64,000 bases of DNA from Absidia repens. Taxonomy: Eukaryota; Mucoromycota; Mucoromycetes; Mucorales; Cunninghamellaceae. Positions 45,662 to 56,439 of this stretch are shown here, piece by piece. The stretch is from assembly GCA_002105175.1 (NCBI GenBank), contig MCGE01000048.1:124001-188000 (forward strand), in the 5' to 3' direction. The notes below the pieces were generated by a model. The model saw only the letters and a list, made by a program, of their open reading frames with translations. It searched no databases and had not been told where the DNA came from. Every line of letters starts with the position of its first letter. The stretch's first letter is position 1. Position numbers and translations under genes: made by a program.

Positions 45662-46640
45662 TTTTCGTTTGTAGCGTTTGCTTTTTAATAATCATCAACA
45701 GAAGAAAAAGAGAATAACAAATTAGAATAACTTTATTGTCCAAGTAAAATGGTTCGATGCGGTGTTTCTAATAATAATTAAGTATCATTCTTTGTGCAAC
45801 AGCTGCAAAAGGGAATTTGTATACCGAAAGAAAAAGTATTTTGAGATCAAGTCGTTGCACTTTATTGAATTCATAGTATACAGTATTACAGTGAAATTAG
45901 TCTAACTAAACAATAATAGGGTGGAATGAAATAATTTATTATTAAAATAAATAAACTACACCAAATAGGATTTCCATTGAGACAATCATCGAAGCGAAAA
46001 ATAGAACGGCAAATGTATCTATGATATATCACATATGTCATACAAGAATATGGAGGTAAATTCGAGAAAAGTATCACCATTCCTTTTTAAAATCAAAACC
46101 AAAAAATTATACTCAAATACTTTGTATGGATGATCACGATAGTTTACTTTGTCCAGATGATTAGTAACAGAAACGGTTGTTGTCATATTGTAGATGGAAA
46201 TTGCGATAAAAACTCGAGAAGTCTTTTGTTCACCCCCCCCCCCTCTCGCTTCTTATCGATGACTAACTTATATCACTACTTATTATTGTCATTAGACGCT
46301 CTGGCGCCCCACGCTCCGTGCATGCTGAAGTTTCTGAAATCCAAGATTTGAACTTGTCACCATTTTTCATTCAAGTGTTGGCTCTGGTTGACTGGATTAG
46401 GGAATTGGCTGGATTTTCAGAGTTACGAACACTGAATGAAGATGCTGGCTCGTCTTACAATTTTATTATGTTAACATACCGGCTTTACATCATTTCTTAC
46501 CTTTCTTATGCATACACCATGGCCGTTTCTTAAAAATTCACAACTCAATATCCCGAATCACCACAAAAACATTTCAAATTCCGCACACGTGAATCTTTCT
46601 TTTTCATTTTCCTCGTTCCCTTCTTTTGTTTTTTTTTTTC
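45662..46640. other. Intergenic with one exon-like frame (46302-46533)
   Basis: An acceptor-like CATTAG at about 46298 is followed by an open frame containing SVHAEVSEIQDLNLSPFF, then LVDWIRELAGF and a TAA at 46531-46533. It looks more protein-like than its surroundings, but I recognise no family and find no upstream exon, so I do not call a gene. Confidence 0.25.
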
Positions 46641-46654
46641 CCTTCACCATTTAA

Positions 46655-47420
46655 GTTCTTGGAGGTTACAGTGATCTTGGATTACCGTTAGGACAAGTTT
46701 AGAAGGGAGTTTCAGATCAGGGATTACAAGATGCATGGGGAAACTGATGTGTTACTGAAAACAATGTGTATTCGCTGTCGGAGTCAAGTTTAGATATTTT
46801 TTAGCTTTATTCTTTTTTATATATTTTATTCAATCTTTTATTTTTCCCTTTTTCTTTCTTTACCCTCTCTCTCACTTATATTACTCATCACAACCGTTTT
46901 GATATAACGGTAAGTATTTCTTTATCCTCCCCTCTCTCCCCCTTATTTTATTTTCTGTTTTTTTATTTATATTTTTTTCTTTTAATAAATCAGGTTTTTA
47001 TTGGGTTATATATTTGTCTATACATATCAGAAACCCTTTCATTTTGGATTCAGGATTTAGGGTCACCATTAGTTCTTTTTTGAGCCTTCATTAGCTTAGT
47101 TTAGTGCTGATATGTCACAGTTTGCATCAACATCTCAATAAAATATGTCGCTTTTTTTACATAATTCAATAAAAAATGAGCCATAAATCTCTCTAATGTC
47201 TTACTATTATCACCTTTTTGATTAGCGTAGACTGTTGTTGTGCATCAATAACAAATATCCCCCGGTCTTTATCGCACTTTGTGCAATATATTGGATACTT
47301 TTTTGCGATCGCGCCTTTAGATTAGAGCTAGCCATTCATCTGAACTCCCAATTAATTTCCCATATACTATCTCCATGAGAACCTTCCATTAGATCTCTTG
47401 TGACAATGAAGTTCTCGTTT
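46655..47420 (+). repeat. Dispersed repeat R2 with inserted module
   Basis: GACAAGTTTAGAAGGG, GATGCATGGGGAAACTG, then the module with ATAACGGTAAGTATT and AATCAGGTTTTTATTG. The R2 core resumes at GAAACCCTTTCATTTTGG, followed by CAATAAAATATG. The distal half matches 61740-62110. Confidence 0.7.
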
Positions 47421-47839
47421 TTCGTTTAGTATTTATCAATACACTTCCTACGATACTGATATGATTGTGAGAAATATCGGCATATTGTTGCTCTACCAAC
47501 CAATACTCATGAGCCTAGGCCATGTCACCAGTGTAATCTTCCCTTTATTATATTATATTCTTCGCTTGACTAGACACACTGTATACATCAGTTCACTGTT
47601 TTTATTACGTATCGCATGATGCTGATCACTGCTCTAGTCATAGAAGCCCAAAGCAAAAAACTGTGAAGCTCTGAAGAGGCGCCCACATGGGGTAGGTAAT
47701 AATATTCCCCCCCACACGCACAAAGCCCCCGAGCTCTAGCCTAGGTGTTGCCCACCGAAATGTGAAATATGGTGAGTGTTTAATCTTATCCCATCAAAAT
47801 TCACACTTCAACAACAATAACAGCGCATCTGGCACCCAA

Positions 47840-47871
<32 letters not shown>

Positions 47872-48261
47872 CGTTCTTCGCAAACGTTGGAATGTAGAAA
47901 TACCGTGTAATGATTTATTTTTTTGAATTGGGAGCCTCGAGTAAAATTTTACAGATTTATTTCCAAAAGGTGCGTTGACTTAATATTCCATGAAATTTCA
48001 TGCTGTTTTCTAAGTGATGAATCATACTAAAATGCGGGATGGAGACTGACCATAGATTAAATCCATGACTTGACCAGCAAAAAGGGACACTTCATTCCCC
48101 CATTCTTGAGTCAGTCTGCTGCGGATACCTAAGTCTTATAATACAGCTTATTGTATTTTTCGACGTTCGATTGAATCGGTGTCGCACCTGAGTGAACTTA
48201 AAATATGCAAAAAGTCGTCCGGAAATAACATAACTTTTGGTGCAGGGGCAACGAAGGTACC

Positions 48262-48292
<31 letters not shown>

Positions 48293-48490
48293 ATGGCGGA
48301 TGCGATTACAACTTCCAAGAATGTTCACCATTCCGCCTACAAGCTCGGATAAACATTGAAGCACAGTTGGTCAAACAATGACTAAAGTTCGGTAGCAGTT
48401 TCACGTGATTCCTCTGGACTCAAAAGTTGGGTATTCCGGCTTCATTTTGTGTTGTAGAAAACTGTATCTAATTTTATTCCTTAAAGACTT
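47421..48490. other. Intergenic, no gene seen
   Basis: T-run at 47846-47870 and A-run at 48261-48290. A frame at 48092-48364 (-) is carried by the A-run and has no motif. The last 100 bp are the CRAL-TRIO gene's 5' flank. Confidence 0.35.
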
Positions 48491-48504
48491 ATTATTACCA
48501 ATCC

Positions 48505-50395
48505 ATGGATTTTCACCAAAGAAAATTAAGAGAGGTGAACGAACTTTACAGCAAACATGAGTTAACTATTGAAAAACTCCATGCTGCTGTTCGCCGAGAA
48601 ATACCTTTACTCGTCCAAGAGAATCAGCTCACTCTGCCTCAAATCAAAGCGTTGGAGGTTTTTACGAACGATAAACGTAAGAATAGAAGAAAAGTCTATC
48701 GAGAACTGATATACTAATGAGACTGCCTCTTCTTTGTTTGACATTCCTTCTCAATCAATCGCTCCATTCATCCGCTTCGTAGTGACGTTATTTCGCTACC
48801 TACGAAAAAACAATTTTTCTTTGCCAGTGGCTCTATCTTTACTTTTGGATACTATACAGTGGCGACTGAAAGAGCAAGTAGGAGAACTTACTTTGACCAA
48901 TGTGCAAGAAATGTTACTCGAGCCTCTCTGTTTTTTTCATAAATATGATCGGTGTGGACGACCTGTTCTAGTTATCCAGCTCGCCTATTTTCCGACTTTC
49001 AAGGACAACACTGAACTGCTTGAAACTGTCATGCCTCTTGTCATTTTTATTTTGGAAACTGCACGAAAATTGCTGCTAGATTTGACAGAACAGCGCATCC
49101 AACAGAAGCAGCCCGACGCTATCATGGCAGACCTTGTTATTTTGGTTGATTTCAAAAATGCAAATTCATTACCCAAGGTAAGGGACACAAGTGCGGTTGA
49201 CAGGTGGGGGTGAAGAAAAGGCAAGGTGTAAAGTAGCAGGATGAATTTCTCATGCATGATCTTCTAGGATTTTACTTTGGTGCAAACATTTATTAAGCTC
49301 CTGAAAAGGTATCCAGGCACAGCTGGCATGGTCTGTTTATTAAATTTTGGATGGATGTATCAAGGCATGTGGCAAATGATCAAAATGATACTCTCCCAAG
49401 AGGCGAAAAATCGTGTCGCTTTCCCCAAATTAAAGGAGCTAAAGGCCATCGTAGATGAGGACTATCTACTTTCCGGTAAGAGTATATATACACACATCTA
49501 TATAACGACATGAGTATTAATCGTCGTATTTGGTCTTTCTGTATCATACTGTATATTAGAGTTTGGTGGAAAGGACCAATTTGAATGGGATCTTGGACAG
49601 GACGGAATCTTTACACGATATCAACCCAAAAACGATATAAACTATTATCAAAATGCAGAGGAAACGGCCAAGTTGATCATTTCAAGTCGACGGAATTCAA
49701 CCAGCTCAATTTATTACGATACATCCGATATATTCAGTGTTGCGCCATCTTCGAGGGTGGCGTCTTCACGACGACATCAATTAGTGACGCCAATGACACA
49801 ACTGAGCAAATTCTCACCCTCTGATCCTGCACTACCTCCGCCAATCTACTCGAGAAGACCATCAGCATCTTCTGCTAGTCTTTATGCTACACCAACAGGC
49901 ACATTAACACCGATAGCTGTTGCCGAAAATTCGAAATTTTATTCAAACAACATATCTGCCACAGGAAGAACCAAACAAAGCGATATAAAATCAAATGGCT
50001 ATGGTGTAGATCAAGATATCAATAGACTGGCCGGTAATAATCAAGATGATCATGGTGTATCCTCTTTAGCTTTATCCCAACGATTGGAGACGCTGCAACA
50101 ACAGCAACGAAGAGAAGCGCAAAGTGGACACAGAAGAAGAAAACTGTGGATCAAACTTGTCATGGAGCGGATATCCACATTTGAAAAAAAGGTCATCAAA
50201 TTACTGCTTAAATATCGATTCTGGATATACTGTTTTGCTTTAATTTGGATGTTAAGGAAAGGTCTTCGCTTATCGCAACTACCCAATTTGTGGTCATTAT
50301 TATCTGACAAGCATCAACATCGATCCTTGATAAAATGGATCGCGGCTCCACTTCTTGTCAGCAGTAGAAGTAATCACAGTAATACTGGTAGATAA
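48505..50395 (+). CDS. CRAL-TRIO (Sec14-like) lipid-transfer protein with C-terminal anchor
   Basis: Binds or exchanges phospholipid or another lipid at membranes. Model: join(48505..48676, 48783..49177, 49268..49475, 49560..50395), 536 aa, phases consistent. Intron 1 has a textbook TACTAAT branch site and CGTAG acceptor. CRAL-TRIO-N helices: LTLFRYLRKNNFSLPVALSL, DTIQWRL. Lipid-binding lobe: YDRCGRPVLVIQLAYFP, MADLVILVDFKNANS, YPGTAGMVCLLNFGWMYQGM. A Ser-rich linker follows. Near the end, a hydrophobic FWIYCFALIWML segment (about residue 485) between basic stretches could anchor it in a membrane. It is convergent with the reductase gene (ends about 100 bp apart). Confidence 0.88.
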
Positions 50396-50497
50396 TTTAA
50401 TATTTTTTCAAAAATATAGTTAGGCATTGTATATCATCAATGGTTATGTATTTTTATTCAATTTAATATAAATAAAGATACTGTAGGTTGTATTTTA

Positions 50498-51916
50498 CTA
50501 AAACGCATGCACCTGTCCAGTTTCATAGCCCAATCTGAATTCAATTAATTAATTAATCAGTTAAACAAATCTACATATTTGTAAATATGAGGTACTTACT
50601 GTTCTAAAAGGCCCTTTTTGCCACGACCAAAGAAGCCTTTCTTCCCTTTGATCAGGTTGGTAAATCCATCAGGACCACATATATAAACTTCTGTATTCGT
50701 ACTTGCTTCAGGAAGGTATCTCTTGATCATTTCCGCAGTGATTCTCCCTCGTTCACCATTCCAGGAATTATCAGGACGACTCAGACAATAGGTGACCTTG
50801 AATTGGTTGCCGTGTGCTTGTTCCAGTTGCATCAATTGATCACGTAGCAAAATATCCTGCTCTGTGCTATTGCAGTAGAGCAAATGTACCTTGGTTTGAT
50901 CATCGGGGTTCTCCATGATCTTTCGCAGCAATTGAACCTTAAAATGGCAACAACAAAAAAAAAATTGTTAGCCAGCGTACCAGCATAAGATAAAACGGTT
51001 CTTACCATAGGTGTTATACCACTGCCTGCAGCAATCATGCTAATGGAATCCACTTTGTTAGGCTCATACTTGCGAAAAGAAATGGGTTTACCAAAGAATT
51101 GTACATTTTCACCAGGTTTAAGATTATGGATCTGTTCACTCGCTCCACCAGAATCATATTTTTTTACGATTAAATCCAAGAAACCAACGTCATCTTCCAT
51201 GGAAACAGGTGTATAAGGTCGGAAGACATAGCTGGGCCAAAATTTATCTTCTGTGCCTGGTTTTGTTAGACGAATTAATACAAAAGAGGAAACTGTTAAT
51301 CCTGTCACTTGGTCTTCATTTGGCAGATCAAAACGAAATCTCTATTGTATTATTTTTGGACCGAAATAATTCTTAATTGTGAGCAAAGCGGTATAAAGAG
51401 GTGATTGTGTGTGTGGGTGTGTTTTGTTTTTGTTTTTGTTTTTCAGCTTACCTTAACGTTGTGATTGATGTCTTGTGTTTCCCGAAGTTTCAATGATATA
51501 AATCCGTAGGAGTTGAATGCCTTTCCTTCTTTTCCCGCACTTGAAGAGGAGCTGAGAGCTTCAGCATGATGGTGCCGGTTGACGCATAAACTCCCTACTG
51601 TGTAACAAAGATAGAAAAATCAATAATCAAAATATTTAGTTGCCCTAAGATGCGCTAACAAATCCCATACTTCCAAGAATAGCAACACCAGATAGACCGT
51701 AAAGCGCTGGACGACCATTTATGGATGTATAGAGAGGTTTTTTGGTAGAATAGTAGCGAATATATTGAGGTCCAGTAAGCATCTACAAGCACACGAAAAT
51801 TTAGACTATATAGCACAATGTGCAAATGCAAACAAGTTTACCGGACGTTGTCTAAACGGAATTGAAAGAAATCCTGCTTTACGCCGGACATAAGGAGTAA
51901 TGATATTCATATTCAT
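50498..51916 (-). CDS. NADH-cytochrome b5 reductase, mitochondrial type
   Basis: FAD enzyme that moves electrons from NADH to cytochrome b5. Model: complement(join(50498..50534, 50600..50937, 51006..51341, 51452..51597, 51671..51782, 51842..51916)), 347 aa, phases consistent. The N terminus is Arg-rich (TPYVRRKAGFLSIPFRQRP), followed by a hydrophobic PALYGLSGVAILGIGSL stretch, as in Mcr1-type outer-membrane/intermembrane-space proteins. FAD site: FRPYTPVSMED (from about 151). NADH site: IAAGSGITPM (to 223), LLYCNSTEQDILLRDQL, VYICGPDGF. A final 12-residue exon gives LGYETGQVHAF-stop, the usual family ending. Confidence 0.9.
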
Positions 51917-52224
51917 ATTCAATGATTTTTTTTTTTTTTTTTTTGATGAAGTCCAAGTTCATTTATATTTTCTTTGACCTTGATGGCAAGGATAATTTAC
52001 GTGCCGTCTTCGGGGCTTTTAAATGCCGGCATATTTTTTTTTATTGAAGTGCCCCACACCATTTGCACTGGGTCCTCATGTCTTTTGATTTCCCTTCCTC
52101 CTTTTCTCGATACATAGAACAATCACTTTTTGGTAATCAAGTTTTTAATAAAAAAAAAAAAAAAAAGTAATCAAGCTTCTATCAATCCCAATGGGGGTTT
52201 TTTTTTTGCTTTTTTTTTTTTTTA
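51917..52224. other. Reductase 5' flank, T-runs, no gene
   Basis: T-run at 51927-51944 just before the start codon, and further A/T runs at 52150-52165 and 52198-52223. Nothing coding. Confidence 0.4.
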
Positions 52225-53160
52225 CTGACCCAGTCGATCAACAACGGAGACTACGCCAAGGTGATTTTTTCTCTCCCCTCCTCTTAGCCTGGCTACGGAA
52301 CCTTTTTTGTTGTCGATGTTACAGGAAATTCAATTTCGTGGATATCTTCCACCACCAGCAGTTCAACCTTATCAAAATCAACGAATCAAATCATTAGCCT
52401 ATGCTGACAATGTCTGTGCACTCCTTTATGATCATGATGACCTGCTGCGCCTCCAACGCTATATGAAACAGTATGCTTTAATATCAAACGCTCGATGATC
52501 GAAGATCAAGCTGCGGCCTTCCTTCAAAACACAATGCGGGATATACTCGCAACGGAGTCTACCGATCATGGTCTCCACTCTTTCAATCAAGATTTTCGGG
52601 AAGTGCCCAATGTATCCACAAGCACGCTCCATCTTCCTTCAAACCCTCACCAAGCGGATACACCACAATCGATTGCTAAATTGTTTTGGTTCTTTTTCCT
52701 CCCCTACTTGCTCTTACCGCCATCGATATAATAATGGCCGTTTCCATTTCCTTGTTGGCTGTCCATCAAAATGGCATTTATGGCAAATCATCCTCCATCA
52801 CTTTTATCCGACCCTCTCCTTTGCTCTCGGCGGTGTTCTCGCCAGCCTTCAGGATCTGACCATCCCACCGTCCATCATCAATTCTACTCAATATCTCGCA
52901 ATCGACTTCACCATCCTCAGGCAGATTTGGAACCACGAATATCACAATCCGATACCCATATCATAAAGTGCCCGATTCCATATTTTCTAAAATCAACTCC
53001 CTCCCCTCTGGCACCTCTTTAGAATAGTCCCATTTCATCATCCCGTCTCTAGTATATTTTATTTAATCTAGCTTTATTTTTCTTATTTTATTTCTTTTTT
53101 TTTAAAAAATTTGTATATATTCGAAGTGTGACTCAATATCTGAAATAAAGCAACAAATTA
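52225..53160 (+). mobile_element. Decayed LINE fragment: reverse transcriptase plus C-terminal zinc region
   Basis: Broken frames read RLRQGDFFSPLLLAW, then IQFRGYLPPPAVQPYQNQRI, KSLAYADNVCALLYDHDDLL (YADN in place of YADD) and LQRYMKQYALISNAR, which are RT palm motifs of non-LTR retrotransposons. Further on, FHFLVGCPSKWHLWQIILHH is the zf-RVT-type C terminus. Several frameshifts and stops separate these parts, so it is dead. Confidence 0.75.
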
Positions 53161-53289
53161 ATTGAAGACCCAAAATCGAGTTTCAATTCTTTTTATTGTA
53201 AAACAACCTAAATTGATAAGAAAGGGCATTGACATGCATACTGTCAAAAAAAAAAAAATACATTGACAAGCATGATGTCAAAGTCATAG

Positions 53290-53530
53290 TGGTTGCATAA
53301 ACTAAGTGTGGTTGAAATATCACGTGGGGTAACTGTTGTAACCAAATAAAATTATATATACCAAAAACCTGTTTATTGCATAATAAAGAATAAAATATAA
53401 AATAAGAATAAGATAAAATAAAGAGAGGGGAGGAGACAAAAAGTACTTACCGTTATATTGACAACGGTTTCGAGTATGAGTAAACGAATAATATAAGGTA
53501 GAGAAAAAGGGGAAAGAGAAATAAAAAAAA
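53290..53530 (-). repeat. R2 module, partial copy
   Basis: Reverse complement of the ~300-bp module: GGTAACTGTTGTAACCAAAT..., AAAACCTGTTTATTGC..., GTACTTACCGTTATATTG. Only one R2 border is present. The LINE at 53547-54032 lies immediately to the right. Confidence 0.65.
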
Positions 53531-53546
53531 CACCCACCAAAAATCT

Positions 53547-54032
53547 CTTTTTTTTTTTTTTTTTTTTTTTTTTGTGTATAGAGTATGAATTTTATTAATT
53601 GACTTTAGACTTGTATGTAGAAAGCAGATTAATATAACTTAAATCTAGACATAATATCCATATAAACTATTAATAAACATAGAGAGTACTGCGTCATATA
53701 ATATATAGGAAAATTTCCACTACGCTAGGTGTGGGTAGGGATAGGGATGGGGTGTCACTCCCTATCACTTTGCTGTTCTAACATGCCTGCTTGCCATAGT
53801 ATTTTATATAGTATGGCTAGGGCGTGGTTGTTGTGCCAAGGATAATTTTTGTAGATGCATTGCCAGTGCATCCGCCACACTATCAGTAGGATCTTGCCAT
53901 ACGCTTCCAGGATTGTTTGAGCCGTGGGCCTTCGATATGTCAGGCTTGCCCAAACTCCACACTGTTGTTTGACTTCCATACCCATTATGTATTGTGCTGC
54001 GCTCCATAGGGATGCTTTCATGGGGCAGCCAT
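53547..54032 (-). mobile_element. 5'-truncated LINE insertion (B) with 13-bp TSD
   Basis: Flanked by identical CCACCAAAAATCT at 53534-53546 and 54033-54045. It is oriented minus: the tail shows as a T-run at 53548-53573 on the plus strand. The body encodes the last ~90 residues of a LINE protein (VDGCPMKASLWSAAQYIMG..., WRMHWQCIY, WHNNHALAILYK). About 486 bp; typical 5' truncation. Confidence 0.88.
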
Positions 54033-54817
54033 CCACCAAAAATCTATTAGAAGATATTTTTATTGTCTGAGGAGATATTTTATTGCCGCTGGAGCAATCC
54101 TGTTTTTTTTTTAACCTTGGATAATCTCTAAAAAAAGAAAAATATAAGTGTTCTTGGTCTCTGTTCCAGTCCTAATTAGCTCACCTGATCAAGTTTCGTA
54201 CATCAGTAGAATTGGTTGATAGACCAGCAAAATCAAGAGATATCAGGCAGATTACCTTTTCCGTTGTCCCAAGATAAGAAATCAAGTCTATACGAAGAAA
54301 ATATCAGAGTCTTTTTCTTTATTGTCTCGTTTTCTTGCCTTACCGTGCGTTGTCCCTTCTCCGCCTACCAATTTTTGAAGAACCTCGCTATCTTTAAGGA
54401 TATCCCGTTCAGAAAACAATTGCGATGCAGAGGAGCTTGTGGATACAAAAACCTTGCTTGTCAAAGATCTTTCCTTTAGTTTATCAATCATGCTCTGTAG
54501 AAGTCTAGCTCGGGTATCGGAATCCTCAGGACCAGAAGATTTTCTTGCATATCCAACAATTTCATATCCTTCCATTTTGAGTTTTTCAAGAAACGCATGG
54601 TACACTGGCAAGTAATTAGTGATTCTTCTGACGATATCACCTGTAAAAGTTCATTAGAATAAATTACATCATGCAAAACATATTGCTTTTTTACTTACCA
54701 AGGCTTTCTTAATTCAGGTGGAGGCCACTCTTCTGTATATGACTGTAAACACTTCTCACACTTGATTTGAGGTCGTTTGCTGACAGGGTTTAGTCGATCG
54801 GCATAGCGTAGATCAAC

Positions 54818-55323
54818 TTTTTTTTTGTTTTTGATAGGATTTTATTAGATTGAAGGCCCGTGAGTGAGCTTCAATCTTGATTTGTCAAGGGCATAATTCT
54901 AAAATAGTTAAGTATAAGTAATTTCTAGCCTATATTTATTCTACCAAATTGGGGTCTTGATCTTGATCCCTGTGTTTGGCAAGATATTCCTCGTACATTG
55001 TTGTTATTTCCTGTCCATGAAAGTTTTCGCCTTTGTTCCATAATTGTTTACGGAAACGACGGATGGCATGTGTCGTGTTCCATAGTTCTTCTTTAATATA
55101 GCAGTGCCAGTGATATGTCCATAGTACTAGCAGGATGTCACTAACATGTATCATGGCTTCTTTTTCAATGGGTTTTCGGAATGTGAGGATATCCCAGAGG
55201 TCTGTTATGTTGAAATCAAGTTTTACGATTGTCTTGGCTGCGTTCCAATATGATTTTTTGAGGGGGCATTCGATGATCATATGTTGCGCATCTTCGACTT
55301 GTTTGTCGCATATTTTGCACCAT
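54818..55323 (-). mobile_element. 5'-truncated LINE insertion (C) with 16-bp TSD
   Basis: Flanked by CATAGCGTAGATCAAC at 54802-54817 and 55324-55339. T-run tail at the left end (minus orientation). The 3' part carries GGGCCTTCAATCTAATAAAA, and the body encodes MIIECPLKKSYWNAAKTIV...LVLWTYHWHCYIKEELWNTT, a zf-RVT C terminus. Removing it restores the frame CGLTVDLRYADRLN of the host gene. Confidence 0.9.
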
Positions 55324-55370
55324 CATAGCGTAGATCAACAGTTAATCCACATTTGCAGTTGAAGTCTTGG

Positions 55371-55386
55371 TTTTTTTTTTGTTTTT
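55371..55386 (-). mobile_element. Tail-only retroposition scar with 12-bp TSD
   Basis: TTGAAGTCTTGG at 55359-55370 recurs at 55387-55398, and between them lie only 16 bases (T-run with one G). On the minus strand this is a bare A-rich tail. Removing it joins EEYLQDF to NCKCG in frame. Simple polymerase slippage would not duplicate a non-repetitive 12-mer. Confidence 0.75.
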
Positions 55387-55565
55387 TTGAAGTCTTGGAG
55401 ATATTCTTCGAAAAGTATACAATCCTTTCGATTAACGATGGGAGCTGTAGTATTTGTATCCCCGATTGATTCATCCCCTAAGGGGGAGTCCTCTCTCGAC
55501 GATGACAACTGGATTGCTGTGATATACGGGCTCTTGTAGTTGGATGGGTGTATTGAAGTTATGAG

Positions 55566-55611
55566 TTCTTTTTTTTTTAAAAAGGCTTTATTTGTTGAAG
55601 GCCCACGGGTG
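55566..55611 (-). mobile_element. 46-bp LINE 3'-end insertion (D) with 13-bp TSD
   Basis: TTGAAGTTATGAG at 55553-55565 recurs at 55612-55624. The 46-bp insert reads on the minus strand CACCCGTGGGCCTTCAACAA, then AATAAAGCC and an A-run, so it is only the last bases of the LINE C type 3' end. Removing it restores an open frame. Confidence 0.85.
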
Positions 55612-55835
55612 TTGAAGTTATGAGATGGCTGAGATGGCTATACTGATGTTAGTGATGTTAGTGTAACGTTGGTATTTTTAGTAGAAGTATAGAGTAGTTG
55701 TCTGTTTCGGCTAAATACTTATCCCCCTTTTTTTTTTTGGAAAAAAGAATTGAACACGCAAGTGGGTACTTTTGCAGTAGTCATTAATCTCGCTTAAATG
55801 TTGATCCACTAAAAAGTCTTTTTGAAGGTGATATT

Positions 55836-56197
55836 TAAGCAAAAGTTTGACCACAGTTGGCGAAAAGCTTACATGACATTCAGATATTGAAAGTTATCAA
55901 TAATTTTAGATAAATATTTACTTTATTTGAAATATAAAATAAATAAAATATTAGTTAATATTACCCTTTCGGGAATTCTTACGTCATAGGTTACAAACTA
56001 TATATGGCAAGTAAAAGTCACAGTACTTAACATAGTTTGTAACCTATGACGTAAGAATTCCCGAAAGGGTAATATTAACTAATATTTTATTTATTTTATA
56101 TTTCAAATAAAGTAAATATTTATCTAAAATTATTGATAACTTTCAATATCTGAATGTCATGTGAGCTTTTCGCCAACTGTGGTCAAACTTTTGCTTA
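55836..56197. repeat. Near-perfect inverted repeat, 166-bp arms, 30-bp loop
   Basis: The left arm 55836-56001 and right arm 56032-56197 are reverse complements, with one mismatch seen (CTTACATG versus GTGAGC near the outer ends). The ends read TAAGCAAAAGTTTGACC inward. There is no coding frame and no clear TSD. It could be a MITE or foldback element, or a locus that makes a hairpin RNA. Confidence 0.92.
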
Positions 56198-56439
56198 CTT
56201 TTTTTTGGTGTACGCTTACACATCACTCAAAAAAAAACTCAATACATAAAAAAAAATTCAAAAAAATTTTTGTGGATAAACATTTACGCGTCACAACTAA
56301 CTACAGCTCCCAGCAACAAACAACAATACTACACGACGACAAAACAGCGGAACAAAGGGGAAAACTATCGCCGCCCAAGAAGCCAGAGATGCAGAAGCCA
56401 ACAATGACACCATAACCACGTAGTTTAGCTTAGCTTAGT

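Larger units (their letters stand above)
54046..55660 (-). pseudogene. Serine-recombinase-like gene broken by LINE insertions
   Basis: With insertions set aside, the minus strand gives one continuous multi-exon frame: an N-terminal Ser/Asp-rich part, a CKCG...CEKC zinc-ribbon-like pair around GLTVDLRYADRLNP, then PPELRKPW, an intron, ITNYLPVYHAFLEKLKMEGY, and IVGYARKSSG...RARLLQSMIDKL. After further introns (54221-54354 region) it reads VICLISLDFAGLSTNSTDV and DYPRLKK. YARKS plus a spaced DFAGLS resembles the catalytic part of small serine recombinases (IS607-like). I recall similar families in Mucorales genomes, but the assignment is tentative. The start exon is unresolved, and the 3' end runs into LINE B. 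Insertions at 54818, 55371 and 55566 interrupt it. Confidence 0.6.

Noticed and set aside
46302..46533. Exon-like frame in the LIM to CRAL-TRIO spacer
   Set aside because: Not called as a gene because no partner exon or family match could be found; noted only as an intergenic frame.
48677..48782. Coding continuation (ETASSLFDIPSQS...) before the CRAL-TRIO exon 2
   Set aside because: This is intron 1: GTAAGA donor, TACTAAT branch site and CGTAG acceptor, and both flanking exons join in frame only when it is removed.
51326..51346. Possible frameshift before RFRFDLPNEDQ in the reductase
   Set aside because: A normal intron (51342-51451) with phase-0 ends explains the change of frame.
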